The notes under the pieces are model-generated. The model saw only the letters and a list, made by a program, of their open reading frames with translations. It was not told the origin of the DNA and searched no databases. From assembly GCA_026396355.1 (NCBI GenBank), contig JAPLWY010000028.1, forward strand, positions 3,800 through 15,992: a stretch of DNA of 12,193 nucleotides, read 5' to 3'. This DNA is from Microcaldota archaeon. GTDB taxonomy: Archaea > Micrarchaeota > Micrarchaeia > Anstonellales > Anstonellaceae. Shown here in pieces: positions 5,808 to 12,193 of the stretch; position 1 is the first letter of the stretch, and the number at the start of each line of letters is the position of its first letter. Made by a program: the position numbers and the translations under genes.

Positions 5808-7238
5808 ATGAGAAGTGGTGGAATAGTGAGGAGTTCTAACATCAAGTCCAAGATAGATCCAAACCTGGTACTGAAGACACAGACACTGCTTGAAAGGTAC
5901 AAGGAGAGCCCCTATCTTCTTCCAAACGAAAAAAAATGGCTTGAGATGGAGTATGGGAAAATAGAGTCGAACCGGTTCATTGCCACCAACTACCCGCACT
6001 TCAAGGTAATACTTGAGAGGCTGGAAAAAACATTGGAGAGCCGAGCAAGCATCGCAACAGGCATAAAAAATGCGGTAGGCAACAATGATTGGGCCAAGGC
6101 AAAGCAGTTTGTGAAGAGCATGCTTTGCGACGATGCTGAATATGACAAGCTGGAAGACAAGGCAAAGGGAGATCAAAGGACCCAGCTTAGCCTGCTGAGG
6201 GACAAAGTCATTGCAGACAAGAAAACCAATGCAATGACTCCTGACGAATGGGCTGGCGCGAAAGATCTTATAGACAGCATCAAGTACGGCAGGCCAACGC
6301 AGCAAGTGAGAAGCCAGTTTTTTGCCAAGCCGCTTGAGGAAAGCCACATTAGAGAAAAGCAGGACAAGCCTGAAGAAAAAAACGAGACCATGACGCACAG
6401 GAGCTACTGCTTGCCGAAAATCAATGATCTGATTGCAACCGGAAAAGTGACAGGATATGAGTTGGAAGAGCTAAAGACTGAGAGAGACTGGCTGTGGGAC
6501 TATGGGGACAAGATAAGACTGTCCGCAGAAGATAAGAGCAAATTCGACGCCAGCATGAATCGCCTGGCTGCCAAATACAAAATTCAGCCAGAAAGCGGGC
6601 AGCAGGCAAAGCAGATAGATCCCGACCTCTTCCTGAAAGTCATGTCCAGGCTCAATGATGCCACATGGAACGTGAAAGACACCGGGTTGGCAGATGAAAA
6701 TGCCCTGGTCGACGCCCGCAGAAAATTAGGCAAGATGTATGAAACGCTGGCTGATTTGTGCTTTATTGGGCGCGCTGAAGGATCAGAAGAGCTGCCAAAG
6801 CTCAGGCAGGAATTCCTGAAGGTAGAAAAAGAACTGCTGCCGATATTGGCGCGCTCGGATGCATATTCGAATGCGGATATTGCATTTGCGCGCAAGGTTC
6901 TGGGCGAGGAAATGCTTGCCGCAGCGCAGGAAATGCAGCGAGTTCCAACTGCTTTCAAGAGCGTTATTTCCAGTCTTTATACTGCCACGTGGCTGGTGGA
7001 AAGCACAAATGCTGATGACAGAGAACTCGTGCGCGATGCCAGATATGAATTAGGACAGTTGCACAGTGTAATAAATGGAATGGACGGTTTGGGGATGAAA
7101 TCAGGAGAGCTGCAAGAGCTCAAGCAGGATTTTTTCAGGATAGAGAAAAGTCTGATGCCCATATTGGGCGCCTTCAACGCGTATTCGGATGAGGCTGCAG
7201 CATTTGCACGCAAGGTCCTTGGCGAGGAAAAGCCCTAG
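5808..7238 (+). CDS. Hypothetical helical repeat protein, 476 aa
   Basis: I do not recognise a family. The protein is highly charged and predicted mostly helical, with no signal peptide or membrane segment. The C-terminal half has two tandem repeats of about 92 residues (275-368 and 383-474). They share a motif AT-W-V near the start, DAR--LG in the middle, L-QEFLKVEKELLPIL or its variant, and the closing run AFARKVLGEE. An earlier segment, IDPNLVLKTQTLLERY (16-31), resembles IDPDLFLKVMSRLNDA (270-285), and NDWAKAKQFVKSM resembles DEWAGAKDLIDSI, so older repeats may lie in the N-terminal half. The start is uncertain: ATG 5808 has GGAG touching it, whereas GTG 5826 has GGTGG four bases upstream and suits the TATA spacing better. 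An in-frame ATG at 5592 is unlikely because it lies inside alaX. Confidence 0.75.
   Translation: MRSGGIVRSSNIKSKIDPNLVLKTQTLLERYKESPYLLPNEKKWLEMEYGKIESNRFIATNYPHFKVILERLEKTLESRASIATGIKNAVGNNDWAKAKQFVKSMLCDDAEYDKLEDKAKGDQRTQLSLLRDKVIADKKTNAMTPDEWAGAKDLIDSIKYGRPTQQVRSQFFAKPLEESHIREKQDKPEEKNETMTHRSYCLPKINDLIATGKVTGYELEELKTERDWLWDYGDKIRLSAEDKSKFDASMNRLAAKYKIQPESGQQAKQIDPDLFLKVMSRLNDATWNVKDTGLADENALVDARRKLGKMYETLADLCFIGRAEGSEELPKLRQEFLKVEKELLPILARSDAYSNADIAFARKVLGEEMLAAAQEMQRVPTAFKSVISSLYTATWLVESTNADDRELVRDARYELGQLHSVINGMDGLGMKSGELQELKQDFFRIEKSLMPILGAFNAYSDEAAAFARKVLGEEKP
6630..6911 (+). repeat. Protein repeat A (about 94 aa)
   Basis: This is the first copy of the repeated helical unit in the 476-residue protein. 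It aligns with 6954-7229 throughout, and the two copies end in the same ten residues (AFARKVLGEE). Confidence 0.75.
6954..7229 (+). repeat. Protein repeat B (about 92 aa)
   Basis: This is the second copy of the unit. DNA identity is high only in the last part, so the duplication is older than the promoter and 30-base duplications elsewhere in the window. Confidence 0.75.
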
Positions 7239-7266
7239 ACTGAAGAGGCGCGAGGGCAAGCCAACC

Positions 7267-7274
7267 GTTAAAAA
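7267..7274 (+). promoter_or_regulatory. TATA box (GTTAAAAA) of the PCNA gene
   Basis: With the spacing seen at the other promoters, transcription would begin near 7297, leaving a leader of about 13 bases that contains the GGAGG ribosome site. Confidence 0.5.
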
Positions 7275-7297
7275 TCTGCCCGGCAAAATCAGTGCGT

Positions 7298-7305
7298 GGA
7301 GGGGA
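7298..7305 (+). promoter_or_regulatory. Ribosome binding site of the PCNA gene
   Basis: GGAGGGGA lies a few bases before the ATG at 7310 and decides against the in-frame GTG at 7292, which precedes it. Confidence 0.7.
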
Positions 7306-7309
7306 ATTT

Positions 7310-8059
7310 ATGTTCAAATTCACAGTAGGGGATGCCAAGCGCTACAAGAACGCAACCGACGCGATAGTGAATCTCATTGACGAGGGGATACTCGAGGTGC
7401 GCGAGGAGGGACTGTTCCTGCGCGCAATGGACCCGTCGCAAATAGCCATGATTTCATTCTTGATGCCAAAAGCCAGCTTCGCGGAATACGAGGCTCCAGC
7501 ACCGTCTGCAAAAATAGGGCTGAATTTCGACGGGCTGTCAAAAATACTCGCAAGAAGCAGAGGCGAGGAGAAGCTTGAGATTTCGCAGGTTCAAAACAAG
7601 CTCCAGCTCAAGTTCGTGGGCAAGAGCGGAAAGCGCAGCTTCAAGGTCCCGGTGCTGGACATTCCCGCAGGAGTGGCAAAAGAGCCCTCGATTGCGCATG
7701 ATGCGATTGTGAAGATGAACAGCTCGCAGTTCAAGGAAACGCTGAGAGATGCCTCGCTTGTAGGCTCGCACATCACGCTTGACGCGAATGAAACCGCGTT
7801 CACTGTTGAAGTGCATGGCGACACGTCTGACTTGACAGAGGAGAATGAGAAAACCGGCGAGAGGATAATCGAGATGACTGTGACCAAGCCCTCGCGCGCA
7901 ACCTTCCCGCTCCAGTACTTGGAGGACATTGTCAAGGCATGCCCGGAAAACGCGGCACTGACAATCTGCCTGAAGTCCAATGCTCCGCTGAAGGTGGAGT
8001 ATGAAGTGGAATCGGCAAAGGTCACGTACTACCTTGCTCCAAGGATTGACAACGACTGA
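7310..8059 (+). CDS. pcn: PCNA, DNA polymerase sliding clamp
   Basis: PCNA is the trimeric ring that tethers replicative polymerases, FEN1, ligase and other repair proteins to DNA. The 249-residue length is normal for the family. The N-terminus MFKFTVGDAKRYKN is typical of archaeal clamps. IDEGILEVREEGLFLRAMDP (24-43) contains the conserved LRAMDP signature. FEATURES of the second half include KVPVLDIPAG around the interdomain connector, and the C-terminus YYLAPRID, which forms part of the partner-binding surface in known clamps. The ATG at 7310 is chosen because a strong ribosome site precedes it and the product then matches the family start. A TATA box lies upstream and an oligo-T terminator follows the stop, so it is probably a single-gene transcript. 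Confidence 0.96.
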   Translation: MFKFTVGDAKRYKNATDAIVNLIDEGILEVREEGLFLRAMDPSQIAMISFLMPKASFAEYEAPAPSAKIGLNFDGLSKILARSRGEEKLEISQVQNKLQLKFVGKSGKRSFKVPVLDIPAGVAKEPSIAHDAIVKMNSSQFKETLRDASLVGSHITLDANETAFTVEVHGDTSDLTEENEKTGERIIEMTVTKPSRATFPLQYLEDIVKACPENAALTICLKSNAPLKVEYEVESAKVTYYLAPRIDND

Positions 8060-8062
8060 GCC

Positions 8063-8084
8063 TTTTTTCCTGATTTTTTCTTTT
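8063..8084 (+). terminator. Oligo-T archaeal terminator after PCNA
   Basis: Runs of six, six and four T residues start four bases after the PCNA stop codon. There is no hairpin. This is the typical intrinsic termination signal of archaeal RNA polymerase, and it separates PCNA from the arsR promoter. Confidence 0.7.
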
Positions 8085-8097
8085 GCACCAGCGCAGC

Positions 8098-8105
8098 TTA
8101 TAAAG
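8098..8105 (+). promoter_or_regulatory. TATA box (TTATAAAG) of the arsR-permease operon
   Basis: The centre is 26.5 bases before the ATG at 8128, which places the transcription start at the start codon (leaderless). Confidence 0.75.
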
Positions 8106-8123
8106 TATAAGTTCCTACTTATA
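8106..8123 (+). promoter_or_regulatory. Palindromic operator, probable ArsR autoregulatory site
   Basis: Seven-base arms TATAAGT and ACTTATA flank the four-base centre TCCT. The palindrome starts within one base of the TATA box and ends five bases before the arsR start codon. A dimeric winged-helix repressor bound here would block TFB/RNA polymerase loading. Assignment to this ArsR is inferred from position. Confidence 0.65.
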
Positions 8124-8127
8124 TGTT

Positions 8128-8373
8128 ATGAACATGGCGCTTGCCGCAGTCTCGGATGAAACCAGGCTGTCAATCCTCCTTCGCCTCAGGAAAGGCGAGA
8201 TGTGCGCCTGCGAGATACCGGCGCTTGTGGGCGTGAGCCAGCCCGCGGTTTCGCAGCATCTTGCTGTGCTTTTGTGCGCAAAGCTTGTGCGCGTCAGGGT
8301 GGCTGGAAGGATGCGGCTCTACTCGCTGTCCGCAAAGGGCAAACGAGTGATTGATGACATTGAAAATTGGTAA
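8128..8373 (+). CDS. arsR: ArsR/SmtB-family metal(loid)-responsive repressor
   Basis: This 81-residue winged-helix protein should bind its own promoter as a dimer and release it when a metal or metalloid binds. SDETRLSILLRLRKG (9-23) is the N-terminal ArsR signature. GEMCACEI (23-30) gives C26 and C28, matching the CxC of the ELCVCDL motif that binds arsenite in classical ArsR. VGVSQPAVSQHLAVL (34-48) is the recognition helix, and VRVRVAGRMRLYSLS the wing. The protein is shorter than many relatives, ending soon after the wing. The ATG at 8128 sits 26.5 bases from the TATA box with no leader; an ATG two codons later is possible. The permease gene begins 29 bases downstream on the same strand and is its likely target. 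Confidence 0.9.
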   Translation: MNMALAAVSDETRLSILLRLRKGEMCACEIPALVGVSQPAVSQHLAVLLCAKLVRVRVAGRMRLYSLSAKGKRVIDDIENW

Positions 8374-8390
8374 AATGAATAGATTTGCAA

Positions 8391-8399
8391 GAGGATGAT
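8391..8399 (+). promoter_or_regulatory. Ribosome binding site of the permease gene
   Basis: GAGGATGAT resembles the GGAGGTGAT consensus and ends three bases before the ATG at 8403. It supports that start over the in-frame TTG at 8385, which precedes the site. Confidence 0.6.
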
Positions 8400-8402
8400 T
8401 CG

Positions 8403-9350
8403 ATGCTTTCCGAATTCGCAGCCTGGCTTTCCCGCTCAGTACTGGGCCTTACAGCAGGAAGCGCGCTTGCGAATACCACTGAGTTTTTTGTTGAGGACAT
8501 AATCAAGGTTACGCTCCTTTTGCTAGTTGTTGTTTTCCTAGTGGGAATTGCGCGCACTTTTGTGACTCCTAAAAAAGTCAAGAAGCTGCTGGGAGGGAAG
8601 CGCGAGGGAATTGGGAATTTGCTTGCTGCTCTCCTAGGCGTTCCTACCCCTTTTTGCTCCTGCTCTGCTGTTCCGCTGTTCATTGGGTTTGTGGAGGCAG
8701 GCGTGCCCCTAGGCGTGACTTTCTCTTTCCTTATTGCCGCGCCCTTGATAAACGAGATTGCAATTGCGCTTTTGTGGGGAATGTTTGGCTGGCATATTGC
8801 CGCGCTATACATTGGCTCGGGCTTGGTGATTGCGACTTTTGCTGGAATTGTGATTGGAAGGCTGGGGCTGGAAGGAGAAGTGGAGAAGTATCATGGCAAG
8901 AAAGCAGCCAGGATGCGCGAAACTTCAATGGAATGGCGCGAAAGGCTGGAATTTGCAATTGGGGAGTCAAAGAGCATAACCCTCAAGGTATTTCCCTACT
9001 TATTGGTAGGAATTGGAATTGGGGCGATTATCCATGGCTATGCGCCCTCGGATTTGCTTTTGGGGCTTGCTGGAGACAATAACCCTCTCGCAGTGCCAAT
9101 TGCAGTCCTTATTGGCATTCCGCTTTACTCCAATGCAGCAGGCATTGTGCCGATTGTGGGCGTGCTGATTTCAAAGGGAATGGCAACCGGAACCGCGCTT
9201 GCTTTCATGATGAGCGTAATCGGGCTGTCTCTCCCTGAGATGATAATACTGCGCAAGGTGCTCAAGCCCAAGCTCATTGCAGTGTTTGCGCTTACTCTTT
9301 TCATTGCATTTGTGGCTGTTGGCTTATTGTTCAATGCTGTGATTGGCTAG
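8403..9350 (+). CDS. COG0701 (DUF318) permease, ArsP/SO_0444-like metal(loid) efflux
   Basis: This 315-residue integral membrane protein belongs to the permease family that includes ArsP (trivalent organoarsenical efflux) and SO_0444-type transporters. The signature TPFCSCSAVPLFIGF (82-96) carries C85 and C87, which could bind a soft metal(loid). A second half-signature, GIPLYSNAAGIVPI, occurs in the C-terminal half, giving two related halves. Hydrophobic segments lie at about 34-54, 68-82, 88-128, 132-158, 194-212 and in several spans from 225 to the C-terminus. A charged cytosolic loop (about 160-192) separates the halves. It follows a CxC ArsR repressor in one operon, which supports thiol-reactive metal(loid) export. 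The exact substrate cannot be told from sequence. Confidence 0.88.
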   Translation: MLSEFAAWLSRSVLGLTAGSALANTTEFFVEDIIKVTLLLLVVVFLVGIARTFVTPKKVKKLLGGKREGIGNLLAALLGVPTPFCSCSAVPLFIGFVEAGVPLGVTFSFLIAAPLINEIAIALLWGMFGWHIAALYIGSGLVIATFAGIVIGRLGLEGEVEKYHGKKAARMRETSMEWRERLEFAIGESKSITLKVFPYLLVGIGIGAIIHGYAPSDLLLGLAGDNNPLAVPIAVLIGIPLYSNAAGIVPIVGVLISKGMATGTALAFMMSVIGLSLPEMIILRKVLKPKLIAVFALTLFIAFVAVGLLFNAVIG

Positions 9351-9383
9351 AAGCAGGCGTTTGGTTGCTGCGCTTGGCAGCAG

Positions 9384-9391
9384 TTTATAAT
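9384..9391 (+). promoter_or_regulatory. TATA box (TTTATAAT) of the M24 peptidase gene
   Basis: The centre is 25.5 bases before the ATG at 9413, so the gene is probably leaderless. The box lies in the 62-base gap after the permease stop codon. Confidence 0.7.
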
Positions 9392-9412
9392 ATTCGTTGC
9401 AGTTTTAGCTGC

Positions 9413-10432
9413 ATGAATGAGATTGCGCAACGGAGGAAAAGGCTTTTTTCTGGCGCCAAATTCAGCTCTGCACTGTTTTACGGCGGGGATGGCGCGCAGG
9501 GGGCAAGCTTTGAATATTTCTCAGGCTGCCGAATTGAGGGCGCGTACCTTGCGCTGAAAAGGAATGCAGGCACTATCCTGACGCATGATATGCTGTTTTC
9601 GCAGGCAAAAAAGCAGGGCAGCTATCCGGCTAAGCTTATTGGAAGGAAAAATGCTCCCTTTCTTTTGAGGAAAGCCTGCGGAAGCGGAAAAGTGGGCTTT
9701 TCGCCTAGTGAAATGAGCTTTGCAAGGCATTCTGCGCTTGCGAAAAAGGCGCATCTTAAATTTGTGGATGCTGGCGAAAAAATTGGGGCTGTGAGAGGGG
9801 AGAAAAGCGCAGGAGAGAAAGCTCGCATTGTTTCTGCTTACAAAATTGCAAGAAAAATACTGGAAGAGCTTCGCCCATGGGACTATTCAACCGAGCACGA
9901 GCTTGCCTGCGCGCTCAAAATTGCCGCGCTTGAGAAAGGCTGCGAGCACTCGTTTGAGCCAATTGTAGCAACTGGCAAGAATAGCTCAATGCCGCATCAT
10001 ACGCCTGGAAGGAAAAAATTGGATGACTTTGTTTTAGTTGATTTTGGAGTGAAAAAAGAGAGCTATTGCTCAGACCTCACGCGCTGCTATTTCAAGGGAA
10101 GAAAAGGGCTGGAAAGGCAACGGGAGGCTTACTTGAAGTGCCAGGAGACTTACCATGAGATAGTGGAGAGCTTGCCTGATTGCAAAAATGGAGCAGATGT
10201 TGCAAAGCTGGCAAAGCAGGTGATGGGAAAGAAAGGCCTGCCTGAGATGATTCATGCAATAGGGCATGGAATAGGGTTGCAGGTGCATGAATTCCCGCAT
10301 TTGGGCTCAAAGTCGAAGGATTCGCTGAGAAATGCCGCGCTTGCAATCGAGCCTGCAGTGTATTATTCGCGCTTTGGCGTGAGGTACGAGGGAATGGCGC
10401 TGAATTTTGGGAATAAGTGGAGGACAGAGTAA
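9413..10432 (+). CDS. M24 metallopeptidase, Xaa-Pro dipeptidase/aminopeptidase-like
   Basis: This 339-residue cytosolic enzyme should cleave peptides at the N-terminal side of proline, using two metal ions. The N-terminal part (about 1-130) is a creatinase-type domain, for example FEYFSGCRIEGAYLAL. The C-terminal pita-bread catalytic domain carries all five expected metal ligands: D210 in VLVDFG, D221 in CSDLTR, H285 in IGHGIGLQVHE, E313 in AIEPAVY and E326 in RYEGMAL. MPHHTPG (193-199) fits the substrate-binding histidine region. The ATG at 9413 is chosen from the TATA spacing; the in-frame start at 9365 lies upstream of that TATA box. The stop codon directly abuts the stop of the convergent Tim44-like gene. 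Specificity (prolidase versus aminopeptidase P) is not resolved. Confidence 0.92.
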   Translation: MNEIAQRRKRLFSGAKFSSALFYGGDGAQGASFEYFSGCRIEGAYLALKRNAGTILTHDMLFSQAKKQGSYPAKLIGRKNAPFLLRKACGSGKVGFSPSEMSFARHSALAKKAHLKFVDAGEKIGAVRGEKSAGEKARIVSAYKIARKILEELRPWDYSTEHELACALKIAALEKGCEHSFEPIVATGKNSSMPHHTPGRKKLDDFVLVDFGVKKESYCSDLTRCYFKGRKGLERQREAYLKCQETYHEIVESLPDCKNGADVAKLAKQVMGKKGLPEMIHAIGHGIGLQVHEFPHLGSKSKDSLRNAALAIEPAVYYSRFGVRYEGMALNFGNKWRTE

Positions 10433-12193
10433 CTAAACTGCCCTTTCTTGTGAATAGTACCAGTGCAGCATGTCCTTGGAAGTCCCTTCATCCACGTTTT
10501 CAGCTGCAACGAATTCGGCGCCTTTCATGCTCGTGTTAATTTCAGCAAGCTTCCATTCGCTTCCGCTGCGCTGGAATGACCAGTATTCCTCGAAATCGCG
10601 AACATAGGAGTCCCCTGAGACTGTTGCGCCTGTCTTTTCATTCACCAGCACGCTTTGCGCCTGTGCTGAAACCCATGCCACAAATCCGTCCTTTTGCCTG
10701 TCATCAGTATTGTTCACCAGCACTATTTCCACATTGCGCACTGCAAGGTTGCCTTTCTGCGCCACCACGCCCTGCTTTTTCATTTCAGCGAGGTTGGTTT
10801 GTATTGTGCCAAGCAGCTCAGGCGAAAGCTTATCCTGCACTTTTGCCAGGTTTCTCTTTTCCACTGCAGTGTTTAGGAGTATGAATAGTGTGCGCGTGTT
10901 CTCCAGCATTGCGCGCTCGTCCCAAATCCTGTCGGTTTGAGAAAGGAAATTGAGCATCCTGTGTATCTTGTCGCCTTTTTCCTTTATCTCGCCTATTGAA
11001 GCAGCGCCTGCGTCTTCCCCTTGCTCGCGGAGCGAGGATACTGAAGTGTCGGCTTTGCCGGTTGTGGCGCGCTCCTGCAGTGTCTTTGTCATTAGAGGGG
11101 TTGCTGTCTCGTCAAAGCTCTCCTCGCCTATCACATGCATCCCTTCCTCTGGCTGGTCTATTTCGCGCAGGCGCCAATTGCTGCCATCGCGTGAAAATGT
11201 CCAGAACTCCTCGAAAACGCCCATTCCGGAATCGCCGCGTATCTTCTTCCCGGTCCTGTCATCCACTATTGTGTCGCGCGCAGTTGCCTTGAACCAGGCT
11301 GTGAATTCGTCCTTTTCTTTTTTCTCAAAGCGCCTGGCCAGCACTATCTGCAAGTCCAGTATTTTCAGGTTGTCCATTCTGTTGAACTCATGGCGCGCAG
11401 CCATTGCCTCAAGCTGCGAGGTGTGCTGCTCGTAAAGCGATTGCGTCAGCAGGGACTCCATTTCCCCATACTCACGCCTGCCCCAGCAGTCCTGAAGCTT
11501 GGTGAATGTTGCGGTCGCGCGCTCCTTCATTGCCTTCTCGTCCCAGATTGGTTCAATTTTTGACCAGAAGGCAAGAAGCGCAGAGACTTTGCCTGCCTTT
11601 GCCATCACTTTGCCTGAAGGCGCTGAGGCTGTGCTGCTCCATTCGCCCAGGCTTGAAAATGACGCGACACTCTGGATATCCCTGAAGACTGATGCAATTG
11701 CCACCAAGATGAAAGCAATGGGAAACGCGCCTATCAATATGAGTTGTATGGAAGTATTGCTTATCGAGTTGAGCCACCATATCTCAAAGAGAATGAAAAG
11801 CGTGGCAATTACAAGTATATGCAGCACGTATTTCGGGAATTTCCTATATATCCAGTAAAAAATCCCAATCGGGATGCCAATCGCAAGCACAGTAAGGAAA
11901 AACTCAATAAAATCAAATGGGCAGGTCGGAATATTTTGCATTGAATGGAGATATGAAGCAACGTTGGAGCAATAGCAACTGAGAGAAACGCATTCGCAGT
12001 ATGGGTAGAGAGGGGTTTTGGAAGACAATGGCGAAATGCTTGCCATGTATACTGAGGACATTGGCTTGCAGCACTGCTTTTGCTCTTCGCCGTTCTTGTA
12101 CTGCTTGTTGCAGTCATAGTAGAAAACATTCGGGGGCGGGCCGCTAGAGTGCGAGCCGCCACTGCCTCCGCCGCCACCGCCGCCCCCCCCCCC
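10433..12193 (-). CDS. Tandem Tim44-like membrane protein, 5'-partial
   Basis: The reading frame runs off the right edge, and 586 residues are visible. It opens with a Gly/Ser tract, then a Cys-rich segment (visible C28, C41, C42, C66, C68, C73, C75, C91), probably outside the membrane. Three hydrophobic helices follow (about 95-115, 123-143, 148-170). Two Tim44-like domains come next, at about 216-347 and 423-554. Each begins IWDE+AM. The first contains FTAWFKATARDTIVDDRTGK and FEEFWTFSRDGSNWRLREI; the second contains FVAWVSAQAQSVLVNEKTG and FEEYWSFQRSGSEWKLAEI. A charged linker (about 348-410) joins them. In mitochondria the related fold tethers the import motor; in prokaryotes its role is unclear, with a membrane-linked function usually assumed. 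An ATG at 12061 is in frame but unlikely to be the start, because coding continues upstream of it. Confidence 0.85.
   Translation of the reverse strand, partial: GGGGGGGGGGSGGSHSSGPPPNVFYYDCNKQYKNGEEQKQCCKPMSSVYMASISPLSSKTPLYPYCECVSLSCYCSNVASYLHSMQNIPTCPFDFIEFFLTVLAIGIPIGIFYWIYRKFPKYVLHILVIATLFILFEIWWLNSISNTSIQLILIGAFPIAFILVAIASVFRDIQSVASFSSLGEWSSTASAPSGKVMAKAGKVSALLAFWSKIEPIWDEKAMKERATATFTKLQDCWGRREYGEMESLLTQSLYEQHTSQLEAMAARHEFNRMDNLKILDLQIVLARRFEKKEKDEFTAWFKATARDTIVDDRTGKKIRGDSGMGVFEEFWTFSRDGSNWRLREIDQPEEGMHVIGEESFDETATPLMTKTLQERATTGKADTSVSSLREQGEDAGAASIGEIKEKGDKIHRMLNFLSQTDRIWDERAMLENTRTLFILLNTAVEKRNLAKVQDKLSPELLGTIQTNLAEMKKQGVVAQKGNLAVRNVEIVLVNNTDDRQKDGFVAWVSAQAQSVLVNEKTGATVSGDSYVRDFEEYWSFQRSGSEWKLAEINTSMKGAEFVAAENVDEGTSKDMLHWYYSQERAV
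12183..12193. repeat. Eleven-base poly-C tract at the window edge
   Basis: On the minus strand this run encodes glycine codons that continue the Gly-rich N-terminus of the Tim44-like protein. A homopolymer exactly at the end of the sequence suggests an assembly break rather than a biological boundary. Confidence 0.7.

Noticed and set aside
5762..5902. Longer N-terminus for AlaX
   Set aside because: The extension runs into the divergent gene; the family start and the TATA spacing both fit ATG 5761.
5787..6398. 203-codon open frame on the minus strand
   Set aside because: It is antisense to the repeat protein, has no recognisable family pattern, and is explained as a shadow of coding on the other strand.
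8294..8812. 172-codon open frame on the minus strand
   Set aside because: It lies opposite arsR and the permease, which are clearly recognised; its sequence looks like a reverse-frame shadow.
10950..11435. 161-codon open frame on the plus strand
   Set aside because: It is antisense to the first Tim44-like domain and the linker and is low-complexity Ser-rich, typical of a shadow frame.

Overview
This window is protein-coding from end to end and archaeal in character. The evidence is an archaeal PCNA sliding clamp, an ER/archaeal-type (Ser/His) signal peptidase, an AlaX alanyl-tRNA editing protein, and AT-rich TATA boxes about 26 bases upstream of start codons that lack a Shine-Dalgarno site (leaderless genes). 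Very compact spacing and a Tim44-like membrane protein with a Gly-rich N-terminus are compatible with a DPANN-type archaeon such as a Micrarchaeota or Diapherotrites relative, but that placement is inference. No rRNA, tRNA, IS element or CRISPR array was seen, and no gene-free stretch exceeds 300 bases.

Layout. (1) 1-919, +: signal peptidase, open at the window edge. (2) 920-4708, -: an accessory block read right to left. It holds a 508-residue protein that I read as a minimal phosphoenolpyruvate-synthase-like protein (ATP-grasp half plus swivelling phosphohistidine domain, no PEP/pyruvate barrel). A tandem paralogue of it follows, split by a frameshift into 2210-3124 and 1617-2246, and then an unrecognised 228-residue gene. 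The two paralogues carry near-identical promoters, so gene and promoter were duplicated together. (3) 4766-5761, -: AlaX followed by a glutaredoxin, a two-gene operon. (4) 5808-7238, +: a repeat-containing helical protein of unknown function, divergent from alaX and apparently sharing its TATA box. (5) 7310-8059, +: PCNA, followed by an oligo-T terminator. (6) 8128-9350, +: an ArsR-family repressor with a CxC metal(loid) motif and a COG0701-type permease, with a palindromic operator over the transcription start. (7) 9413-10432, +: an M24 metallopeptidase (Xaa-Pro dipeptidase-like). (8) 10433-12193, -: a three-helix membrane protein with two tandem Tim44-like domains, running off the window through a poly-Gly/poly-G tract.

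The most unusual region is 920-4708. The paralogues keep the ATP-site lysine and the phosphohistidine position but have lost or altered other catalytic signatures, and they lack the C-terminal barrel. They may be a small dikinase-like or regulatory phosphotransfer family. The frameshift makes the second copy either a recent pseudogene, a sequencing error or a recoded gene; adding one base gives 502 residues against 508 for the intact copy.
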